DNA of 64,000 nt, taken from positions 2,046,001-2,110,000 of the forward strand of contig JAHRHY010000008.1 of assembly GCA_019671135.1 (NCBI GenBank), in the 5' to 3' direction. This document shows, one piece after another, positions 58,086-64,000 of the stretch; position 1 is the first letter of the stretch; the number at the start of each line of letters is the position of its first letter. This DNA comes from Linnemannia hyalina (Eukaryota; Mortierellomycota; Mortierellomycetes; Mortierellales; Mortierellaceae). The notes beneath the pieces were generated by a model, which saw nothing but the letters and a program-made list of their open reading frames with translations, made no database searches and was not told the DNA's origin. The translations under genes were made by a program, and so were the position numbers.

Positions 58086-60180
58086 CCGCTATTACTAGAC
58101 CGAAAGCGAACGAAAGTGTCCAAACCGAGGAGTGAGAAAAAATCCAGGGGAGGCAAAAGGAGCCAGAGGAGGCTCGGATGCTGTCGCAGAGCAAAGAAAA
58201 TCCTCGAGGAACGGGACCATGAAGGATTGGGAGTCGGAGCAAATTTTTTGTACCGTTCGTAGCTGGAAAGCCACACACTGCGAGGTGATATCGACCAGAC
58301 CGAGACCCCCTTGAGACCGACGGAGACACAGGTAGTCCCAGGAGGGGCAGGATTGAAGGGTACAGTGAACTTGCGGATTGGTCCTTGGATTTTCTTGATC
58401 CATTGGCGTGTCGGTGGATGAACAGCGGTAACATGCCAGAGACGAGAAAGTAGGAGGGAGTTGGCGATGGTACTCCGACCCAGAATCGATGGCTGCAGAC
58501 TGTGGTGTAAGTCGATGTGGTGCTTGATTTTTGTGTGTATGTTGTTGAAGAAGGAGTCTCGCTGGGCAGTGGTGAGGGCGAGAGGATATCCCAGATAAGT
58601 CAGAGAGTCTTCCACACGGTTGGAGTGGATGACGACAAGATCTTGCTGGAGGGCTTGTGAAAGCGTCCCGACGCCCCTGTACAGAGGGAAGGCAACCGTC
58701 TTCTTCAAGTTGAGTTTTACATTTGATGCCCGTTCAAACAAATCCATGATCTCCTTGAGACAATTCCATTCCTCCGCCGATTTGATGAAGGTGGTGAGGT
58801 CGTCTGCGTATGTCATCGGCTTCAGTGGTCGTGTCATTGGATGTTCGTTGAGACGGAAGCCAGAGATGCCGGGAGACTTGAGGATGGTGTGAAGGAGTGG
58901 TTCGAATGGAATGTTGTAGAGATGTGGTAAAAGTGGGTCGCCTTGTCGTAGTCCACGCCTCTGAGGAAATGGTAGAGCAAGATACCCGTTGATGTTGGGG
59001 TGGATCTGTGTGTTGAAGAAGAGGGTGAAGATGGAGTTGATGAGGGGGCCAGGGAAACGCATCTTTTCCGTGATGGCGCGCAGATAGTTGGGGTGAACTC
59101 GATCGTACGCCTTCTCTTAATCGAAAAGAATCCCCACGCCCTCGATCTTGTGTTTCTCGCAGTGTTCTCGAAAGGCTGCCATGACGAGACCATTGTTAGA
59201 GATGTTCCGACCTGGGACGAATCCTGTTTGGAGTGGAGTAATGAGTCGATCCAGCGGGGTGCAAAGACGCATGGTGATAATTTTGGTGAAGAGCTTGGCG
59301 TCCGAGTTGATAAGAAACAGCGGGCGCCAGTTCCCGAGATCCGCCACATCGCCCTTCTTGTATAGAAGGATCATACAAGTCTGCTGCCAAGACCGGGGCA
59401 TCCTGGCGTCCTGTAGGGCTTGCGACATGACTCGGGAAAGGAACGAAGCAACTTCTTCAACAGACAGCAAGAAGGTGTAGAGCTCGAAGAGGAATCCCTC
59501 AAAGCCTGGAGCCTTCCCGCGCGCGCTTCTCGACAGAGCTTCCTCGACCTCCTCTGTACCGATTGGACGCATGAGGCTGTCTTGTTCCTCCTGTGAGATA
59601 GCCGCAAGAGCAGGGAGATTGGAGAGGAGCTCGTCGACAGCGTTGTGATCGATGGCAGAGGTCCTTGGGTGATGAGACTGTCTCGGCAGAGTCTGGGGCT
59701 CTCAATTCGGTGATGGTTCGTTTGGCGGCTCTGGAGTTGAGAACGCGGAAGAAGCACTTGGTACAGCGTTCCCGCCACTTCAGTTGAGTCCTGATTGCCC
59801 ATGCGTTCATCGAGGCCTCCTGAAGTTTGTCGAGTTGCCGTTCGAGTTTGTGCCATTGTTCCTCCAGCAAGCGGATCTTCTCCAAGTCCGGATCTGGTGC
59901 TCCTTGTTGCCACTTGAGCCGTCGGAGTGCCTGTTCCCGATCCCGTTGGAGCTGCACCGAGATGTCCTCCTTCTCTTTGGACCTCGCTCTCATTGCTTGT
60001 TGGAGTTCCACCATTAGGGTTTTCTTGAGCTGGTCCCATGCATCTTAAGGGCTAAGGTCTTGCATATGTCGCAGGTCCTGTTTGATGGTGCTGGCCAGCT
60101 GTTCGGTGTATTCCTTGTCGCGCAGTATCGACGTATTCAGGCGCCAGACTCCTGGTACAGTTGCGAGCGCCTCCAGCTGT
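58070..60180 (-). pseudogene. LINE ORF2, linker and reverse transcriptase
   Basis: The minus strand gives a charged linker (AMRARSKEKEDISVQLQ, 59499-60014), a frameshift, then the RT N-terminal part (KAPGFEGFLFELY, LYKKGDVADLGNWRPLFLIN, GFVPGRNISNN) to an in-frame TAA at 59117 in the place of the AFDKAYD-like motif, then the palm (GLRQGDPL, MTYADDLTTFIKS, GYPLAL) to 58070. YADD is intact, but the nonsense codon and frameshifts make it non-functional. Confidence 0.88.
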
Positions 60181-60209
60181 AACTCGCAGGGGGGCATATT
60201 ATGGTCTGT

Positions 60210-60846
60210 TCAGTCGTTGTGCAGATAGGTGTGAGTTGGGGCTGTCACACGCTCCGCGAAGTCAGGCGACATGAAGATGTAGTCGATTGTTGTCTGACTG
60301 CGATGGTTGTTGAATGTGTGTATGGGAAGGGTGTTGAGTGGGTTGAGTGTGTTAATTGTATGGTTATTGAGCCAGGTTTTCCAAGATGCCGGAGCAGAGT
60401 CGCCCATAACAATAACGTCAGATCCAGGCTTGTCGAAAAAAGGTTCTTGAAGGGGGTTGTTGAAAAAAGTGGTGCGTGCTGTGGGGTCTTCAGAAGGTGC
60501 ATAGATAGCACACACTTCAAACAGCATCTTGTCTGCAGTGTCGACCGATCCGATTTTCGCAAATATGGCACGACCGTCTCTATAAATAGAGGATGACAAA
60601 AAGGTGAGTTCGGGGTGTATGAGCAAAAGTGCACAATCTGGAGTCCAAATACTAGTGTATGTACGTAGGGATGTTGAGGTGTCGAATGGTATTGTTATCT
60701 TGTGGGTCGATGTTTGTTTCCTGCAGCGCCAGGATCCCGATCCTTTGAATATTGAGAAACTTGTGATAGTTCCTTGATGCCTTCGGGTTTGAGATCTTGT
60801 TGATAGTGCGTGCATGGGGAGTGGCGACTTTGATGGACTTAAACAT
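60210..60846 (-). pseudogene. LINE ORF2, endonuclease domain
   Basis: The minus strand starts at MFKSIKVATPHART with NIQRIGILALQETNID (the QET catalytic motif), then shifts frame near 60660 and continues CAIYAPSEDPTARTTFFNNP, DVIVMGD and SQTTIDYIFMSPDF (the D-Y-I-F/S-P-D part). The conserved GDFN reads GDSA, so an essential Asn is missing. Confidence 0.82.
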
Positions 60847-60850
60847 TTAA

Positions 60851-62070
60851 TTATCGATCCGATCGTTGCATCAACGGACGACTTGCTCTGGCGAGATAAT
60901 AATCAACTTCTTGACGCTCTCGCTGAGGCCGTTCCATGATATGGGGGATTGGTGGTGTGTGGGCAGATTCGCTGTCGCTGTCGGAGGAATCATCTGCTGT
61001 AGAAGTCTGTCGGTAATATCCTGCAGTCGGTCCCTGGAAGAGCCCTCCTGCAACAAAACTGATGAGTCTATTGACACGACCAGGGGGTGGAGGATTAACT
61101 ACCTGGGCAGCTTTCTGTGTAATGAGTGGCGGAGTGGGCGTAGCTTGAGGTACCGGCGCGGCCTGGGCAACAGTAGCAGCCTGGGTTGCAGGCATAGCAG
61201 GTGAGGTAGGTTCCACGCCTACCATATGTGTTGCTGTCGTTTTGTTGGTTTTGGCTCGTTTCTTGCTGGTCCTCTTCTTGCGTTCCACAAGTTGAAATCT
61301 TTCTGCATCCTTATGTTGGGTGTGATTGACTGGGTGTGCCTTGCTGGTGTCCTTAATGTTGTTGGTAGATCTGGTGGGTTTGGGCGGAGAAGGTGCTTCT
61401 GCAGTGTTGAGAATAACCGGCGCTCCTGGGCCCACCTTGATTTCTCTTGGCAATTCCGGGTGGCTTAGGTCATCAACTGCCTCAAACAGAACGTAGCCTT
61501 CCTGAGTCTAGATCTTGCGCTTGGGATGGTCTCGATAGTACATGCCAATGTTCATGGGCTTGCCGTACGAAGAAAACAACTTGAGGATATCGGGCAGCTT
61601 GTAGTGCAGAGGCATTCGTCGAAAGTTGACCTTGACGGCGTGGAAGCCTGGGGGGAGGGAATGGTCGGGAAGTATACTGTGCCATTAATAGTCAGTTCGT
61701 GCTGGACCAAGATAGAGCGGGTGAGGGAGTTGGCTGCAGGAACCTCAAAGGAGGAGTGATGCGGATGCTGTTCAGTGGAGTAGTTGGTGATGTCGTAGGT
61801 GTCCATCAGGAATCTGCCAATCGGAATATCGTTGGACACCTTGCGGGGGATGGAGAAGATGAGGGAGTCGAATGTGTTAGACCTGACATGCAGGTTCATT
61901 CCTCTCGGAAGAGTCTCATCATGAAAGATAGTTTTGCATTTTTTTGGTAATCGGGAAGAGGGGAGTTGGGTGCTGATGATGATGTCGATGATCGGGCGAT
62001 GTCCGCGAAGGTTACCGCCCTGGAGCTTTTTTGGTGGATCTCGCCCCCCACGTCAGCATCGCCGTGGGAC
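60851..62070 (-). pseudogene. LINE ORF1 remnant
   Basis: Minus strand: DPPKKLQGGN, HVRSNTFDSLIFSIPRKVSN and QHELTINGTVYFPTIPS, a frameshift near 61640, then VNFRRMPLHYKLPDILKLFS and SSYGKPMNIGMYYRDHPKRK (RRM-like) to an in-frame TAG near 61508, then the basic, Pro-rich tail from 61453 (MPREIKVGPGAPVILNT) to 60851. This is the nucleic-acid-binding ORF1 of a LINE, no longer intact. Confidence 0.75.
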
Positions 62071-62082
62071 ATGGGAAAGAGT

Positions 62083-62102
62083 TAGATGGGGATGTGCCTT
62101 TT
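62083..62102. repeat. LINE target-site duplication, right copy
   Basis: TAGATGGGGATGTGCCTTTT; one mismatch (T for C) to the left copy at 56374-56393. Confidence 0.8.
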
Positions 62103-62195
62103 GAGTAATATTTTGGTGGCGTTCATGTGACCACTATTTCGTTAGTGTAGAAAATGATATAGTTTTCACGCGAAATTATCAATGTTATTCTTGGT

Positions 62196-62205
62196 ATAAA
62201 AAGTG
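62196..62205 (+). promoter_or_regulatory. TATA box of the 62513 gene
   Basis: TATAAAAAGT lies 317 nt before the ATG at 62513 and is followed by a C/T/A-rich leader with a CAC repeat. Confidence 0.5.
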
Positions 62206-62443
62206 CGAGCCAAAAAGGCCTATTCAATTAAGCGAAGTTGATACTGGCGAAAAGCATACCCTATTCTCCAGCCTCACCCGCACCTAACCAACACACACAC
62301 AACACTCTTTTTTTCTTCCCTTCACATTCTATACATATGTTCCCTTTTCTACACGACACTGAACGACAACACTACATTCCACACATTCCTCTTCCCACTC
62401 AACCTTTTCTGTTCACCTTCTCAACGTGACATACGAACGATAA

Positions 62444-62478
62444 CACCACCACCACCACCACCACCACCACCACCACCA
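62444..62478. repeat. (CAC)n microsatellite in the leader of the 62513 gene
   Basis: About eleven CAC/ACC units ending 35 nt before the ATG. Confidence 0.9.
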
Positions 62479-62512
62479 GCACACTCTCTTTGCAAAGACG
62501 ACGACATCCGTC

Positions 62513-63216
62513 ATGAGCGACAACAGCCCTGGAGTACGTAAAACAGTTCATGAACGTTCGTCACCTTGCGTTGTTGCAGAAGTCAAAGAGAGAGAGAGAG
62601 AGAGAGATTATGTACTCATAACATATTGTTCCGTTCTGTTTTAACTACTACGAAGCAGATGCACTCCTTTATGCCAGACTGGAAGTTCGTTAACGAGGCT
62701 GCAGAACAAATTCTGCACGAGGGATTCAATGGGGATCTATATCAGCGACTAGGAGGAGCTCTTATTGCTTCAGAGGCGCAACCCATATCACAGGGTCAAG
62801 CGTCCGTCGTCTTTCGCTTTATCAACAAGCACCACTTGGCACTAAATTTCAGCACAACACCCTCTCTTACACGGCTTATCATTGCGATCTTGGATGGCTC
62901 ATGGACACCGGAGCGTGGTGAGAGGAACGAGACCGGATTTTTGCTGCTTTGGAGGAACCAGGAAAACACCATCACATATCCCATTCCACCTTCAAGCTTT
63001 CTTCTTCGCTACATCTCAGCACTATTGCACATCAATATATTCCTGTTTGACACCGCCGCCCGCCCCATTGTCATCACCCATCCCTATCCAAAAGGAGTTG
63101 TCGGTATTCTTCATGATGCATCGTCCATTCTGGAATACGCGGACTACAATGTACTCAGACCAACTCGTACGGAACAGTGCTGTGATGTAAACAAAGACTA
63201 TCTGTGGGGGATCTAG
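62513..63216 (+). CDS. Small two-exon protein of unknown family
   Basis: Exons 62513-62533 (MSDNSPG, GTACGT donor) and 62659-63216 (CGAAGCAG acceptor); 192 residues. No signal peptide or membrane segment. Sequence includes PDWKFVNEAAEQILHEGF, VVFRFINKHHLALNFS, then LLLWRNQENTITYPIPPS, INIFLFDTAARPIVITHPYP and GVVGILHDASSILEYADYNV. The pattern hydrophobic strand - FLFD - P-IVI-HPY - VGIL-D has some look of OTU-like cysteine peptidase C-terminal strands, but no catalytic Cys/His pair can be assigned, so no function is claimed. A TATA box and CAC-rich leader support a real transcription unit. It lies just outside the right LINE boundary, so it is not part of the element. Confidence 0.6.
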
Positions 63217-64000
63217 TCTAAACAAATGGACCACGAGCTAGGACTATATCTGTAAGGATGAACTGGGAGAAGACCAAGGAGTTCGCATAGGTGAGATCGA
63301 TAGAATAAACAAACCAAAATAAAAGAGGGCGGGAGAATGAAGCGAAGGAGTGCTACAATAAAATAGACCCCTGGGCGCCGGCTAATCCATGATATATGTT
63401 GACGGTTGCACCGCAGTCCGCCGTTAGACGATAGATCGGCCTGTGGTCGGGTGTTGGGCTGCAACAGCGGAGGTCTGGCGGAAACGTCGGCAGGGCGAAA
63501 AGTGGATCTCTATGGCATCAGGAGGGTGCAAAGCGTCAAGGATAGGACAGACAAGCCGGGGAGAATAGAGGAAAGGAATGCTAACAATGAAGTAGACCCC
63601 TGGATGGCATGCTGGTATCGCGCGTCCCGACTGTTCGATCGCCCGTATGTCCTTTCACGCCTGGCATTGGTCGCGACATAAGGGAGGTCGAGGATAAAGG
63701 GAGCGCTGATCCTGCTTTCAATGGTGTTTGTTCAAAGGAAACACGTTAAAAGAATGGATCAAAAAGAGTAAGAGAAAGGAAGCACTCCGAACCAATCGCT
63801 CGGCTCCGAATTATTTTATTATCGTTTTCTACATACATGATGGTGGTCACAAGAACGCCACCAAAACATCACTCAAAAAGCAGATTCCCATCTACATCAC
63901 CACAATAGGACGACCTTTCCATTGATCTACGGCCACCAACACCCCCGTCTCTACCACTTCCACCAGGACCTGCCGCGACATTCCGAACCGCCAAACGACC
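63217..64000. other. Right-edge region with a diverged direct repeat
   Basis: A segment around 63331-63375 (GGAGAATGAAGCGAAGGAGT, later TAGACCCCTGG) recurs around 63558-63602 with changes, spacing about 229. From about 63930 to the edge the sequence is C-rich (CCACCAACACCCCCGTCTCT) and may be the beginning of a coding exon that continues outside the window. Confidence 0.4.

Larger units (their letters stand above)
56394..62082 (-). mobile_element. Decayed non-LTR retrotransposon (LINE)
   Basis: A 5.7-kb LINE on the minus strand. From its 5' end (right) it has an ORF1 remnant, an apurinic-type endonuclease domain, reverse transcriptase with intact YADD, and a zf-RVT-like C-terminal domain; its 3' end is an A-rich tail (plus strand TTTTTTGTTTTTTGTTTTGT at about 56391-56412). 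A 20-bp target-site duplication brackets it (56374-56393 and 62083-62102), as expected from target-primed reverse transcription. Frameshifts and nonsense codons in every part and a repeat insertion of about 500 bp (57571-58085) show that it is inactive. Near-full length because the duplication is at both ends. Confidence 0.9.

Noticed and set aside
1..64000. CRISPR arrays, rRNA or tRNA genes
   Set aside because: None seen. The tandem repeats found lack unique spacers, and no cloverleaf with a GGTTCGA-type T arm was identified by eye; a tRNA scan would be decisive.

Overview
The window is nuclear DNA of a filamentous fungus, most likely an early-diverging one of the Mortierella type. The genes carry many short GT-AG introns (mostly 60-200 nt) with tight GTAAGT/GTATGT-like donors. 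The set includes fungal genes (a Cdc25-type RasGEF, a Laa2-like protein, a DUF3712 membrane protein, a chitin synthase relic) and proteins with repeats of the Sel1 type, which are expanded in that lineage. The assignment to Mortierellomycota is inference from overall resemblance; no rRNA or other marker is present. All exon models are read by eye from splice signals and frame continuity; in every multi-exon model except the 5'-truncated RasGEF the exon lengths sum to an exact multiple of three.

Layout. 1-5369: 5'-truncated SH3-WW-RasGEF gene (+). 5370-9057: no convincing gene. 9058-11007: MFSD5-like transporter (+). 11573-13793: CaMK-type kinase (+), convergent with 13936-14986 RNase P/MRP subunit Pop4/Rpp29 (-), which is divergent from 15327-17134, a Laa2/aftiphilin-like AP-1 accessory protein (+). 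18340-23817: 1636-residue single-pass DUF3712 membrane protein (+). 24638-25970: graveyard of a Tc1/mariner helix-turn-helix fragment and a frameshifted chitin synthase relic. 26333-28124 and 28710-30335: two tandem Sel1-repeat genes sharing an N-terminal module. 31527-32282: glutathione S-transferase-like gene. 32829-35103: SPT2 (-). 36028-36754: small membrane protein with a PPPY tail. 37602-39970: elongin A (-), head-to-head with 40328-41994 TAF10 (+). 42282-44018: low-complexity protein (-). 47066-51094: Mss4-type PIP5K (+).

The last 13 kb is repeat-rich: a 36-bp minisatellite running into a 150-bp satellite (53226-54470), a broken Sel1 gene (54667-55265), an inverted pair of about 450-500 bp repeats, and a decayed 5.7-kb LINE on the minus strand (56394-62082) bounded by a 20-bp target-site duplication with one mismatch. 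A small unrecognised two-exon gene (62513-63216) follows.

Functionally the window is mixed: signalling (RasGEF, CaMK, PIP5K), transcription and chromatin (SPT2, elongin A, TAF10), RNA processing (Pop4), trafficking (Laa2-like) and transport. There is no evident biosynthetic or defence cluster. The least-explained systems are the Sel1 family with its N-terminal module and the repeat tract from 53 to 62 kb.
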